41,752 nt of DNA from Nodosilinea sp. LEGE 06152 (GCF_015207525.1 NZ_JADEWR010000028.1:2373-44124); one strand, 5' to 3'; positions 16,020 to 25,128 are shown, numbered from the stretch's first letter. Made by a program: numbers and translations. Notes: generated from the sequence alone by a model not told the origin.

Positions 16020-16362
16020 TTTTCCTCACACCTAAACACATCCACACGTTCGTCGGCCCTTGGGAACTATTTGGGCGGAAAACCGTCAAAACCTTTAGGC
16101 CCAAAAGCTCCAAGGTGATGAGAAACGGAGTCAAAAAACCAGGCAATTCTCCAGTTCACCCGGTCTGCCCTGCCGTCGCCGACCTCTCAAACTCGTCCAC
16201 AACTGAGACGCCATCGGGTGCGCCATCGGTTTGGTAAAGCCGACGCTGGCTACCCACAGCGGCTCGGTGATTCACCGCCATTCGGCGCAGAATCCAAAAA
16301 AATTATGGTTTCTGTCACCAAAGCAGTTTGAAAGCCCCTTTGATGACAGAACGAAACATTCC
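16020..16362. other. Gap with the NCS2 terminator and porin promoter region
   Basis: This is 343 bases without a credible gene. The left part must hold the porin promoter (minus strand), which I cannot place. The right part contains a hairpin, TCTGTCACCAAAG (16311-16323) with CTTTGATGACAGA (16338-16350), 12 of 13 paired. On the minus strand it is followed by ATTTTTTTGG and should end the permease transcript. Confidence 0.55.
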
Positions 16363-17796
16363 CTAGGCCTCAGAAAGCTCTGGGCTGGTTTTCGTTGCTA
16401 CTCTGGGCCGCCCAGGCAGCAAAATGTTCAGCAGAATAGCCGTTAGACCACCGGTAGAAATACCCGAGGAAAACACGTTTTTGATTAGGGCGGGTTTATC
16501 GGCAAAGATATCGGGGGAGTAGACCACCCCCAGCCCCAGTGCCAAAGAGACCGCCACAATCACGGCAGAGCGGCGATCGAGCCCGGTAGAGGCCACAATG
16601 TTTAGGCCTGCTGTCGCGATCGAGCCAAACATAACCAGCGTGGCTCCGCCTAGAACCGACTGCGGAATGACCTGAAAAACACCGCCAACAATGGGAATCA
16701 GGCCCAGGATGGCGAAGATACCCGCCACGTAGAAACCCACATAGCGGCTGCCGACCCCAGTCATTTGAATCACGCCGTTGTTTTGGCTAAAGGTGGTGTT
16801 GGGGAAAGTATTGAACACCGCCGCAATGGCCGAGTTGACCCCGTCACCCAGCACCCCGCCCTTGATGCGTCGGAAGTAGAGCGGGCCAGAAACCGGTTCG
16901 CCCGACACCGCCGAGGTCGCCGTCAGGTCGCCAATGGTTTCAATAGCGGTGATGACGTAGAGAATAACAAAGGGTGCAAAGGCTGCGAAGTTAAAGTCTA
17001 GGCCGTAGCGCAGGGGCAGCGGTAGACGAATCAGCGGCAGGGTGCTGAGGGAGCTAAAGTCAACCAGGCCCAAAACGATCGCGATCACGTAGCCGACCAC
17101 CAGACCAATGGCGATCGCCCCCATGCGCAAGAAGCGGTTTTGCGACAGGGTGAGGGATACTACAATTGCCAAAACGAGACCGCCCAAAGCCAGGTTTTGG
17201 GTACTGCCAAAGGTCTCACTCGCGATCGCAGGGGCACCGCCCGCCAGGCTAAAGAAGCCGGTCTTGATCAGGCTAAGGCCAATGATCATGACCACCGTAC
17301 CGGTCACTACCGGAGTAATAATCTGCTGCAGCAGGTGCAAAAATCGGCTCAGAATGATCTCAATCGCGGAGCCAAAAAAGCAAACGCCAAAAATTAGCGC
17401 CAGCGCCTGCTCAGGGGTGCTGCCGCTGGCGATCGCTGCCGTACCGACGCCAATTACTGGCCCTAAAAACGCAAAGCTGGTGCCCTGCAGGCTCAGCAGA
17501 CCAGACCCAACTGGTCCAAACCGGCGACACTGAATGAATGTACAGATGCCGCTGGCAAACAAGGACATGCTAACAATAATGCCGGTGTCGGCAGGGCTTA
17601 CCCCCAGGGCCCCACAGATCAACAGCCCTGGAGTAATAATGCCGACAAAGGACGCCAGCACGTGCTGAATGGCCACAAAAATGGATTCTCCAACCGGCGG
17701 CTTATCGTTCAAACCGTAGATCAATTCAGACTGAAAACTAATTCTGTCGCCGTCCATCTCCTGCGCGATGGTGCTTTCGCGGTCTGCCTGTGCCAT
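16363..17796 (-). CDS. NCS2-family nucleobase permease (xanthine/uracil type)
   Basis: From the ATG at 17796, preceded by GGGAGGGTAC, this is a 477-residue polytopic symporter; an in-frame ATG at 17853 lacks a ribosome site. It has about 14 hydrophobic helices. The NCS2 signature QNNGVIQMTGVGSRYVG is present, as is the SLLSLQGTSFAFLGPVIGVG helix pair. The family imports xanthine, uric acid, guanine/hypoxanthine or uracil with H+ or Na+; which one cannot be decided here. A cytosine deaminase, a nucleoside deaminase and a barbiturase relic lie elsewhere in the window but not next to it. Confidence 0.93.
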   Translation of the reverse strand: MAQADRESTIAQEMDGDRISFQSELIYGLNDKPPVGESIFVAIQHVLASFVGIITPGLLICGALGVSPADTGIIVSMSLFASGICTFIQCRRFGPVGSGLLSLQGTSFAFLGPVIGVGTAAIASGSTPEQALALIFGVCFFGSAIEIILSRFLHLLQQIITPVVTGTVVMIIGLSLIKTGFFSLAGGAPAIASETFGSTQNLALGGLVLAIVVSLTLSQNRFLRMGAIAIGLVVGYVIAIVLGLVDFSSLSTLPLIRLPLPLRYGLDFNFAAFAPFVILYVITAIETIGDLTATSAVSGEPVSGPLYFRRIKGGVLGDGVNSAIAAVFNTFPNTTFSQNNGVIQMTGVGSRYVGFYVAGIFAILGLIPIVGGVFQVIPQSVLGGATLVMFGSIATAGLNIVASTGLDRRSAVIVAVSLALGLGVVYSPDIFADKPALIKNVFSSGISTGGLTAILLNILLPGRPRVATKTSPELSEA

Positions 17797-18323
17797 GTAC
17801 CCTCCCAAATTGTTTTTGTAAAATGCAAAATGCTGGGCTTTGCGACCTAACAAAGAATTACAACCAAAAATGCGTTTGTTTGTTCACTGAGATACAAATG
17901 AAAGGGCTTTGCAGCCGTGCTTAACCGAACTTAAGCAAACCCGCTAATTTTCCCTCCTGGCAGCTAACCTCCTTTTCAAGACAAAAGAGCCGATACTCAA
18001 GACCACGGCCTGAATACGGTGTACTGTATACAAATGCTCTAGGATGTTATAGAAGTAAAGACCTGGTGTGTTCTGTAGTTAAGAGCACAGGACGTCATAA
18101 CTCTGTCTGATGCAGGATGGCGTGTAGGCCAAAAATCTTCCCTAGGGAGGGTGTGCTCTAAATTTATGCCTTCAAAAGATATTAAAAACGGTGTGGACGC
18201 TAACAAAACACCCCTGCCTCTGCCATATAGGATGGGGTGTTAAGTCGGTCATCAGGATCCTAAACTGCGCCCGGCCGCTTCTTAGAAGGTTTTAAGAAAG
18301 ATTCTGAAAGGTTTTCAAGATTC
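17797..18323. other. 527-base non-coding region between divergent genes
   Basis: It separates the permease (-) from the secreted ABM-like gene (+) and must carry both promoters. An imperfect dyad TGTA-N5-TACA (near 18022) is a possible operator. A hairpin AACACCCC / GGGGTGTT (18207-18214 with 18234-18241) lies ~80 bases before the plus-strand ATG. No gene or known riboswitch was recognised. Confidence 0.4.
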
Positions 18324-19187
18324 ATGACCAAAGGTTTGAAAGCACTACTGGAAGCCTGCCTGCTGGGCCTATTGCTGCTGCCCGGTGCCCCAACGTGGGC
18401 TGACAAGGTCGCTGAGCCTCTGGTCTTTAAGGCTGGTGAGGGTGCGATCGCAGTGCTCTCAATTTACGAAACTGACCCCACGACCCAGGTCGACGCGGTC
18501 AAATCGTTCTACAAAACTACCAAGCCGTTCTACAAAACCATTCCCGGCTTCTACGGGCTGGCGCTTTTCTCTAGCGTGGATGGGTTGCGGGCGCTAGAGC
18601 TGAGCCAGTGGGCCGACCAGGCTAGCTACGACGCCTTTCAAAGCTCACTGATCAGCGGCGATGGCGGTGGCGACAGCAAAGACTACAAAAAGTACTACGA
18701 ACAGTACGTCGAGGGTGGCTCCAGCGGCTACAAAGATGAAGGCCAGGGCAAAGCAAGCGTCAGCCTAGGAGCCCCCAGTCTGACCACCGTGTTTACCATT
18801 GACCAAGCGGTATCGCCGCCGGGTATGGTGTCGGCAATTCCGGGCAGCACGGCTCTGGTGCAGATCAGCGACTTTGCCACCAACACCCCTGAGCAGCAGA
18901 CCAGCCTGATGGCGGCGGCCCAGGCGGCTCTGGCAACCATTCCCCAACTTTACCCCGCTCCGCGCACCGCCATTTTGCTCAGGGGTATCGATGCGCCGCA
19001 CATTGCCCTCCTAACCCACTGGGGCAGCGCCGCTGAGTTTAGCGACCCCAGCCAGGTACCTCAGCTAGTTCTACCGACGGCTCAGCCCAACGGGGAAGAG
19101 GCTGCGGCGATCGCGTTTACAACCGACAGCCGCCTGTACCAGGCAATTAAGATCATTACTCCCAAAGCTGACTATGGCAAGAGGTAA
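18324..19187 (+). CDS. Secreted protein with two ABM-like (dimeric alpha-beta barrel) repeats
   Basis: This 287-residue protein has a signal peptide (LLEACLLGLLLLPGAPTWADK). Two similar halves follow. Residues ~40-115 (GAIAVLSIYETDPTTQVDAVKSFYKTTKPFYKTIPGFYGLALFSSVDGLRALELSQWADQASYDAF) form an antibiotic-biosynthesis-monooxygenase-like unit. Residues ~170-255 (TALVQISDFATNTPEQQTSLMAAAQAAL…HIALLTHWGSAAEF) look like a second, degenerate unit. A Gly/Lys/Tyr-rich link (GDGGGDSKDYKKYYEQYVEGGSSGYK) joins them. The fold can hold haem or small aromatics, but no activity is proven. Export to the periplasm is unusual for this fold. AAAGGT lies near the ATG. Confidence 0.7.
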   Translation: MTKGLKALLEACLLGLLLLPGAPTWADKVAEPLVFKAGEGAIAVLSIYETDPTTQVDAVKSFYKTTKPFYKTIPGFYGLALFSSVDGLRALELSQWADQASYDAFQSSLISGDGGGDSKDYKKYYEQYVEGGSSGYKDEGQGKASVSLGAPSLTTVFTIDQAVSPPGMVSAIPGSTALVQISDFATNTPEQQTSLMAAAQAALATIPQLYPAPRTAILLRGIDAPHIALLTHWGSAAEFSDPSQVPQLVLPTAQPNGEEAAAIAFTTDSRLYQAIKIITPKADYGKR

Positions 19188-19287
19188 TACCGTTATGTCT
19201 GCTACCGACGGCGGGCAGGCAACGGCCCATGATAGCCCTAGAGTTAGAACTTTGTTGTGTTACCGCTGCACAGTTTAGATAGTTACC

Positions 19288-20079
19288 ATGGTTGCGAGTT
19301 CTCCGACTAAATCTGAGTTTAGCCTTGGCGGCTACCTGCTCAGCGATGGCCCAGCCGGGTTTATGCTGAGCTGGGTGGCGGGCTTTGTAGATACCTCGGC
19401 CTTTATTATTTTGTTTGGCATTTTTACTGCTCACGTGACCGGCAATATTGCCCTGGCTGGGTACGAGTTTGTGCAGTCCGATGAGGAATCCACCATTACT
19501 CACCTGTTAATGTTTCCGGCTTTTATGGTGGCGGTGGCAGGCACATCTCTGCTGGCGCGGTACGCCCGCAAGAAAAACTGGCCTGTATTCGCAGTTTTGC
19601 TAACGGCTGAGGCGATCGCCCTGACTGTTTTTTTGATTGTGGGAGTCAACCTTTCCCCGGCGTTAATGTTCAATATCCAGGAGGAATACATTCTGCCAAT
19701 TGGCATTGCGGGGGTGATTGCGATGGCGATTCAAAATGCTCTAATGAAAGAGGCAAAAGGGGTGTTCAAAAGCTACATTCCTACCACCGTCATGACCGGC
19801 AACACAACCCAGCTCACCATTGATTTGGTGCAGGTGGCCGTCTCCAAGTTTGCCCCTGCCGGGGATGAAAAAGCGGCCCTAGCAGCCGCTGAATCGGTTG
19901 AGCGAATGGGTCGTATTTTGCCCATTCTGGTAGGTTTTGCTCTGGGAGGCTTGGGGGCTACTTACTTTGTGTTAATTTCTGAAACCTGGTGGAGTCTGGT
20001 CATTCCGGTGATTGTGATATCGTTTATGGCAGTTATAGCCTTCTCAGAGCATTTTAAGCGTGTTGCTGAAGATCGCTAG
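19288..20079 (+). CDS. DUF1275 (YoaK-like) membrane protein
   Basis: This 263-residue membrane protein has the DUF1275 hallmark near the N-terminus, LSWVAGFVDTSAFIILFGIFTAHVTGNIALAG, and a second related stretch around ~150 (NALMKEAKGVFKSYIPTTVMTGNTTQLTIDLV), consistent with an internal repeat. About six or seven helices are expected. The family is widespread and may transport a small solute, but the substrate is not known. It starts 100 bases after the secreted ABM-like gene on the same strand and could share a transcript with it. Confidence 0.92.
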   Translation: MVASSPTKSEFSLGGYLLSDGPAGFMLSWVAGFVDTSAFIILFGIFTAHVTGNIALAGYEFVQSDEESTITHLLMFPAFMVAVAGTSLLARYARKKNWPVFAVLLTAEAIALTVFLIVGVNLSPALMFNIQEEYILPIGIAGVIAMAIQNALMKEAKGVFKSYIPTTVMTGNTTQLTIDLVQVAVSKFAPAGDEKAALAAAESVERMGRILPILVGFALGGLGATYFVLISETWWSLVIPVIVISFMAVIAFSEHFKRVAEDR

Positions 20080-20164
20080 TCGCTTTACTCCAGACTTATT
20101 TAATGGCGGGCACAGCTCATGCTTGCCCCAGCGTTGTATTTACTAGTACGGAGATTGTTTCAGC

Positions 20165-20782
20165 ATGTTACGAAAGCTTTTAGCTGCTGCGCTATGCCCA
20201 TTGCTGTGTACGCTATTGTCAGTAACCCTGATCGCTAGCCCGGTTAGCGCTAAGCCGTTTCCATTTGCGCTGCCGCTCTTTGAAAATGTTGATTTGACCA
20301 CGGAGCAGGAAACTCTAGTTGAGGAGCTACGCTCTAAGTACGTGCCCCAAATTGAAAGTATTCTTTTCCCCGAACAGCGAGAGAAGTTTGAGCAGGCCGT
20401 TCAAAACGGCTCCAGCCTGCGCAAAGCATTTAAGACAATGGCGCTGACCACGGAGCAAAAAACCGAGCTGGCCGCCACCTTGAAAACCGTCCCCAAGGGG
20501 AATTTGTTTGCAGCCCTCACGCCCGAGCAGAAGAAAGAGGTCTTTCTAAATAAGAAAGACATGTTTATGCCGACTCCCGACGAAATCGCTGCGCGCATCA
20601 AGGCCGGTATGGAGAGTAAAGCCTCCTTCGCCCCCGACGCGACGGGGTCTGACATGTCTCCCACCCCAGACGAAATTGCCGAAAAAATAAAGCTGGGCTT
20701 TGAAAAAAAGAAAGAGTTTATGCCCAGCCTTGAGGACATTAAGGAGAAAATTTCTGCCCAGATGGAAGCTATGGTCGAGTAG
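20165..20782 (+). CDS. Periplasmic LTxxQ-type helical protein with three C-terminal repeats
   Basis: This 205-residue protein has a signal peptide ending VSA-KPF (~residue 30). The mature part is helical and charged, with LTTEQETL (~44), LTTEQKTEL (~94) and LTPEQKKEV (~118), the motif of CpxP/Spy-like periplasmic chaperones. The last ~70 residues contain three related units: PTPDEIAARIKAGMESK, PTPDEIAEKIKLGFEKK and PSLEDIKEKISAQME. These look like a tandem helix repeat that could wrap a client or self-associate. A chaperone role is inference from the motif alone. A terminator follows directly. Confidence 0.75.
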   Translation: MLRKLLAAALCPLLCTLLSVTLIASPVSAKPFPFALPLFENVDLTTEQETLVEELRSKYVPQIESILFPEQREKFEQAVQNGSSLRKAFKTMALTTEQKTELAATLKTVPKGNLFAALTPEQKKEVFLNKKDMFMPTPDEIAARIKAGMESKASFAPDATGSDMSPTPDEIAEKIKLGFEKKKEFMPSLEDIKEKISAQMEAMVE

Positions 20783-20830
20783 GTTTGGTCGGGCAACAGC
20801 ACCGCCCCTAACGTCCCTAAGTTTTCTTTT

Positions 20831-20859
20831 GCAGAGGCCGTTTAAGCCTCTGCTTTTTT
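20831..20859. terminator. Terminator shared by convergent genes, overlapping a coding end
   Basis: GCAGAGGC (20831-20838) pairs with GCCTCTGC (20846-20853), followed by T6. It ends the plus-strand gene at 20782. The stop and last codons of the minus-strand DUF4336 gene (stop at 20842-20844) lie inside its loop and right arm. Confidence 0.75.
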
Positions 20860-22125
20860 GTCGCTAGGTTTTTTATCAATCGCGGGCGCGGGCTGGCGCG
20901 GACGAGAAATACCTCGGCTTAGCAGGAGCCCCTCGATTTGGCGTAGCAGGCCGAAATCGGCATTGGGCAGGCTTTGATTGGCCTCTGCGACCGGCCCGGC
21001 GTACAAGAACTGGAACGCCGCCAAAAACTGCTCTGGAGTCGCGCTGATGGGCGCTGCCAAGTGGGCTGGAATGATGCGCTCAAACTGCCAGCTAGCCACC
21101 CTTTTGGCCCAGTCTAGAACGTCCTGGGGGCCACGGTTAAAGATCAGCGTTTGCAGAATGGGGGCCACCTGGAGCTGACCGTGGTTGTGCAGGGCCTGAA
21201 ACGACTGGGGCCAGTCGGGCCGCCAGCGAAAGGGGTAAAAACCAAAGTAGTGCTGGCGCGATCGCACGGGTGCCTGCTTGGCCTCTTTCAACATCTCCCC
21301 AGTGGTTGCCACCTCTAGCGTGCTGGGGCAAAAGTAAAAGGCAAACAGGGCAATGCGCTGCCATCCCTTGCGTCGATTGGCTGGGGTATCGACAATGGCA
21401 TCGGTGGCGCTGTCGCGAGCATGGAACAACAGCGGAAAGGGGTTGACTTGCACGATCGCGGGAGGCTCTTCTGGCACCGCCACGATCGCATCGGTCAGCA
21501 GCAGGGTGCGGCTGGCCCGGTGAAAGCAGGCGGTTTCTCCAAACGGCCCCAGGCCTAGGTCGATAGGGGGCAGCACGGCGTAGTCGACCTGGTCGGCAAA
21601 GGGAGCCTGGGAGCTGTCGGCGGGCAGCATGTGGGTGCGATCGCGCGGCAGCCCCAGCCAGGGCAGCGGCAGATTGAGCGGGAAGCTCCACTGGTTGGGG
21701 GTGACATAGACCTGGGCCTGGGGAAATCGCCGGGCAAAGGGGCCGACAAAGACCTTGTGCTCAATGCCCGTCACCGTGGACATAATGATGTACTTAACCG
21801 GACCGAAGCGCTCCTCTAGCTCACGCAGCAGGGCGATGCACTCTGGGGTGGGGGCCACCGGGGAGTACACCAGCAAACCCGTCGGCTCTAGCCGCACCAC
21901 CGTCATGCGAATGGGCACCACGACGTAGAAAATGCCCTGAAACTGCTCAAAGGTCCAGACGGTGTCTTTGACCACCTCGACCCGCAGCGTTGGGCGCTGG
22001 CCGTAGGGGTAAAGCGGTACCACTGGCCAAAACGGCCAGGTGTGATCGCGGCGTTTAGAGGGGGCAGAAGCGATAGCTGACATAGAGGCGGAGCGGCAAT
22101 CCCTGGGGGTATCACTGATAGTCAT
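20842..22125 (-). CDS. DUF4336 family protein (metallo-beta-lactamase-like fold)
   Basis: This 427-residue protein belongs to DUF4336, a family of cyanobacteria and plants. Recognisable parts are RDHTWPFWPVVPLYPYGQRPTLR, VRLEPTGLLVYSPVAPTPECIALLRELEERFGPVKYIIMST, the GIEHKVFVGPFARRFPQAQVYVTPNQWSFP block and the later ERIIPAHLAAPI. The layout resembles a metallo-beta-lactamase fold, but the full HxHxDH metal motif is not visible, so activity is uncertain. Met15 (22083) is an alternative start; neither has a strong ribosome site. No signal peptide was seen. Confidence 0.85.
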   Translation of the reverse strand: MTISDTPRDCRSASMSAIASAPSKRRDHTWPFWPVVPLYPYGQRPTLRVEVVKDTVWTFEQFQGIFYVVVPIRMTVVRLEPTGLLVYSPVAPTPECIALLRELEERFGPVKYIIMSTVTGIEHKVFVGPFARRFPQAQVYVTPNQWSFPLNLPLPWLGLPRDRTHMLPADSSQAPFADQVDYAVLPPIDLGLGPFGETACFHRASRTLLLTDAIVAVPEEPPAIVQVNPFPLLFHARDSATDAIVDTPANRRKGWQRIALFAFYFCPSTLEVATTGEMLKEAKQAPVRSRQHYFGFYPFRWRPDWPQSFQALHNHGQLQVAPILQTLIFNRGPQDVLDWAKRVASWQFERIIPAHLAAPISATPEQFLAAFQFLYAGPVAEANQSLPNADFGLLRQIEGLLLSRGISRPRQPAPAIDKKPSDKKAEA

Positions 22126-22279
22126 AGCGTACTAAAGAACCGAGGGTTCAGGGGATTTGGGGCAAATTCTCACGGGGTTATCAGCGTTGCCTGGGGCAGA
22201 TACGTTAAGTTAAATAAAACGAGCCGCTGGGCGATTGCCCGCCTCACGTTACCTAACCCACCGATGGTTTGACCTCGAC

Positions 22280-22810
22280 ATGAAGCGACGCAAGCTCCTG
22301 GAAGCCGGGACCGCCGTGGTTGGCGGCACCTGGCTGTTGAATAACTTCACCGCCGAAATTTTTTCCAAGCAAGTCAATTCCCAATCAGTAGACACCATGG
22401 CAACCTCCAACGAGCAATTTACCGTCAACAAAACCGAAGAGCAGTGGCGCGAACAGCTCACCCCCGAGCAGTTTCGGGTGCTGCGTCAGCACGGCACCGA
22501 GCGGGCCGGGTCTAGCCCCCTCGACAAGATCTATGAACCCGGCGTGTTCAAGTGCTCAGCCTGCGGCACACCGCTGTTTACCTCCGACACCAAGTTCAAC
22601 AGCGGCACCGGCTGGCCTAGCTTCTACGCGCCGATCGAGGGTGCGATCGCAACCACCGTCGATCGCTCCTTCTTTATGACCCGCGTTGAGGTGCACTGCG
22701 CCACCTGTGGCGGCCACCTGGGCCACGTGTTTCCCGATGGGCCTGCCCCCACCGGCCAGCGCTACTGTATGAACGGTGTTTCCCTAGAGTTTGTGCCCGA
22801 ACAGGCCTAG
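22280..22810 (+). CDS. msrB: Peptide-methionine (R)-S-oxide reductase with Tat-type leader
   Basis: From ATG 22280 this is a 176-residue MsrB that repairs methionine-R-sulfoxide in proteins. Residues 1-25 (MKRRKLLEAGTAVVGGTWLL) look like a twin-arginine signal peptide, suggesting export to the periplasm or thylakoid lumen. Two zinc knuckles are present, Cys92/Cys95 and Cys140/Cys143. The catalytic site RYCMNG holds Cys163, and GTGWPSF and GGHLGHVFPDGP are intact. An internal ATG at 22397 (MATSNEQF) could give a leaderless cytoplasmic form. The far upstream TTG at 22235 is unlikely to be the start. Confidence 0.93.
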   Translation: MKRRKLLEAGTAVVGGTWLLNNFTAEIFSKQVNSQSVDTMATSNEQFTVNKTEEQWREQLTPEQFRVLRQHGTERAGSSPLDKIYEPGVFKCSACGTPLFTSDTKFNSGTGWPSFYAPIEGAIATTVDRSFFMTRVEVHCATCGGHLGHVFPDGPAPTGQRYCMNGVSLEFVPEQA

Positions 22811-22861
22811 TACAGCGTCAATCCTAAACATTAGGGTTCTCGTAGGTGGGGTGCGCGGTGT

Positions 22862-22901
22862 AAGGTGTACGGTCCACGGCAGTCCTTGAACCGTACACCT
22901 T
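22862..22901. repeat. Perfect 12-bp stem-loop
   Basis: AAGGTGTACGGT (22862-22873) pairs exactly with ACCGTACACCTT (22890-22901) across a 16-base loop. There is no T run after it. It may be a repeat element or an RNA-stabilising end after msrB. Confidence 0.55.
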
Positions 22902-22985
22902 GTATCCTGCACCCTTAGACCGTTAGAGCCTGTCACAATCAGGTTGGTCAAGTACTAGGTCGCCGTTCTGTGTTTTAGGTGCTGT

Positions 22986-23028
22986 AGCCCCCTGCCTTAA
23001 CTTGCTGGTTGAGGTGGGGGGCTTTCTG
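22986..23028 (+). terminator. Possible terminator
   Basis: AGCCCCC (22986-22992) pairs with GGGGGCT (23017-23023), followed by TTCTGTT. The loop is 24 bases and the T run is poor. Confidence 0.35.
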
Positions 23029-23109
23029 TTGCAAATCTCGTAACCCCCAGTCGTAGGCACAGGCTCGCTCCCTAAAATGGCAACAGTTAGTTAGCTATAG
23101 AAGGAGACG

Positions 23110-23559
23110 ATGATGAATAGGCAATCTTTGTGGCAGCGGTGGTCTGGCCTAGCCGCTGGCGTCAGCTTACTGGTTGTGGGTGTGGCCTGGATGCCTGCCG
23201 TCGATGCCGATACCGCCGGGAGCAACCTGGCCCAGAGCGAAGCCAGCTCTGCGCTACCCGAGATCTGGCAACCGGCTAGCGCAGAGGATGAGGCGCTGGT
23301 TTGGCAGTTTGTGCTGCAAAGCCCACTGGGGGTGGCTGCGCTAAACCAGCTGGCGATCGAAGGGTTTATCAGCCCTGTTTGCGAAAAAACGCTGTATACC
23401 CACGTAGAATATGGGTCGTTTCAAACCCTATTGCAGGTGCAGTGCCCCACGCCGGGCGGCGTTTCTACGGCCCGCGCCTACGACGAAATGCGCGTTACGT
23501 TTAACCGATTTGAAGACACAATTAACGACTTCTCGGTTGAGCGTATCTATGTAGATTGA
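23110..23559 (+). CDS. Secreted protein of unknown function
   Basis: This 149-residue protein follows a clear AAGGAG ribosome site; the ATGATG allows two starts. Residues 1-35 form a signal peptide (LAAGVSLLVVGVAWMPAVDADT). The mature part is acidic, with a helical first half (EDEALVWQFVLQSPLGVAALNQLAIEGFI) and a beta-like second half containing two Cys (CEKTLY and QCPTPG) that may form a disulfide. I do not recognise the family. The role is unknown; a single-gene transcript is likely. Confidence 0.75.
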   Translation: MMNRQSLWQRWSGLAAGVSLLVVGVAWMPAVDADTAGSNLAQSEASSALPEIWQPASAEDEALVWQFVLQSPLGVAALNQLAIEGFISPVCEKTLYTHVEYGSFQTLLQVQCPTPGGVSTARAYDEMRVTFNRFEDTINDFSVERIYVD

Positions 23560-23778
23560 TTCGGTATGGCTGGATCAGCCGTAGGGGCCAGGGGCTGGGC
23601 CAGCGGCGAGGGAGCAACTTTTCAGCCGTTGATCGGGCGGAATGCTGTGGGGAAACAAACCTTGGGAACGAAGGATTAACATCGCAAATGGCTGTCTCGG
23701 GCTACCTAGGGGATAGGCAGAACGCCTAGCCCGCGCGGATTAAACAAAATCCCTATTCCTTAGTGATACCTTGGTGCC

Positions 23779-25128
23779 ATGACTTTACCCCTCACGGATC
23801 TCCGGGCAGCACAACCTGCCGACTACTGGCTCTGCAACGCCCGCATTCCCCTGGCCTGCCTGGATGGGGCAGGTCCCCCGCTGACCCCGATCGCCGAGCT
23901 GGCTGCCCCGCCCCGCTCAGAAAACCTGGTTGCGGTTCACCTGCAGGTGCAGGCGGGGGCGATCGCAGCGTTAGCCCCCGCCGCCTCACCTCCAGACGAT
24001 GGCCTGCCCCGCTACGACCTGAGCCAGGGCCTGGTGTGGCCCTGCTTTGCCGACTGCCACACCCACCTCGACAAGGGCCACACCTGGTTGCGTAGCCCCA
24101 ACCCCAATGGCACCTTCGAGGCGGCTCTCGAGGCCGCCGCCGCCGACCACCGCCACTGGAGCGCCGCCGACCTCTACCCCCGCATGTCGTTTGGGCTGCG
24201 GTGCAGCTATGCCCACGGCACCCAGGCGGTGAGAACCCACCTCGACTGCCTGGATGGCCAGGAAAAGATTAGCTTTGCGGTATTCAATCGGCTGCGGCAG
24301 GAGTGGGCCGACCGGCTGACGCTGCAGGCTGTTAGCCTGGTGCCGATGGATTACTACGATCGCCCCGAGGCCGAGGGGCTAGCCGATACCGTCGCCCAGT
24401 ACGGCGGCATTTTGGGCGGCGTGATCTATCCGCAACCAGGCCTGGAGGCGCAGATCGATCGCGCCTTTGCCCTAGCCGAGGCGCGCGGGCTAGACCTCGA
24501 TTTTCACGCCGATGAGAGCCTGAACTCCGAGGCGGAGGGGCTGCGAATTGTGGCTGAAACCAAGCTGCGCCGCCGCTTTGCGGGTAACGTTAACTGCGGC
24601 CACTGCTGCAGCCTCTCGGTGCAGACCAGCGATCGCGCCCAAGCCACCCTAGCCCTGCTCAAAACCGCCGGGGTGAGTGTCGTCAGCCTGCCCATGTGCA
24701 ACCTCTACCTGCAAGATCGTCAGCAGGGTCGCATGCCGCGCTACCGGGGGGTTACCCTGCTGCCCGAACTGCGCCAGTTTGAGGTGGCGGTGGCTTTGGC
24801 CAGCGACAACTGCCGCGACGCCTTTTTTGCCTACGGCGACCACGACATGGTGGAGGTGTTTACCCAATCGGTACGCATTGGCCAGCTCGATCGCCCGATT
24901 GGCGACTGGCCCCAGGCGGTAACGCGTACCCCGGCCCAAATCATGGGCCTCGATGCCGGCATTATTGGCGTGGGTCGCCCCGCTGATTTGGTCGTGTTTA
25001 AGGCCCGCGGCTTTGGCGAGATGCTGTCGCGGCCCCAGAGCGATCGCGTCGTCATTCGCCGGGGCATCGCCATCGATACTACCCTGCCCGACTACGCCGA
25101 ACTCGATGCCGTCGTCGGAATTTGCTAG
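23779..25128 (+). CDS. codA: Cytosine deaminase (amidohydrolase superfamily)
   Basis: This 449-residue protein is a CodA-type amidohydrolase that should turn cytosine into uracil and ammonia. Metal and catalytic residues expected for CodA are in place: His94/His96 in FADCHTHLDKGHTW, His243 and Glu246 in DFHADES, His275 in NCGHCCSL and Asp343 in LASDNCRDAF. The C-terminal ~70 residues form the beta-sandwich (GVGRPADLVVFKARGFGEMLS). The reading frame is GC-rich and intact. The enzyme is cytoplasmic. No strong ribosome site is visible. Related amidohydrolases act on other pyrimidine or triazine rings, so the substrate is likely but not certain. Confidence 0.88.
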   Translation: MTLPLTDLRAAQPADYWLCNARIPLACLDGAGPPLTPIAELAAPPRSENLVAVHLQVQAGAIAALAPAASPPDDGLPRYDLSQGLVWPCFADCHTHLDKGHTWLRSPNPNGTFEAALEAAAADHRHWSAADLYPRMSFGLRCSYAHGTQAVRTHLDCLDGQEKISFAVFNRLRQEWADRLTLQAVSLVPMDYYDRPEAEGLADTVAQYGGILGGVIYPQPGLEAQIDRAFALAEARGLDLDFHADESLNSEAEGLRIVAETKLRRRFAGNVNCGHCCSLSVQTSDRAQATLALLKTAGVSVVSLPMCNLYLQDRQQGRMPRYRGVTLLPELRQFEVAVALASDNCRDAFFAYGDHDMVEVFTQSVRIGQLDRPIGDWPQAVTRTPAQIMGLDAGIIGVGRPADLVVFKARGFGEMLSRPQSDRVVIRRGIAIDTTLPDYAELDAVVGIC

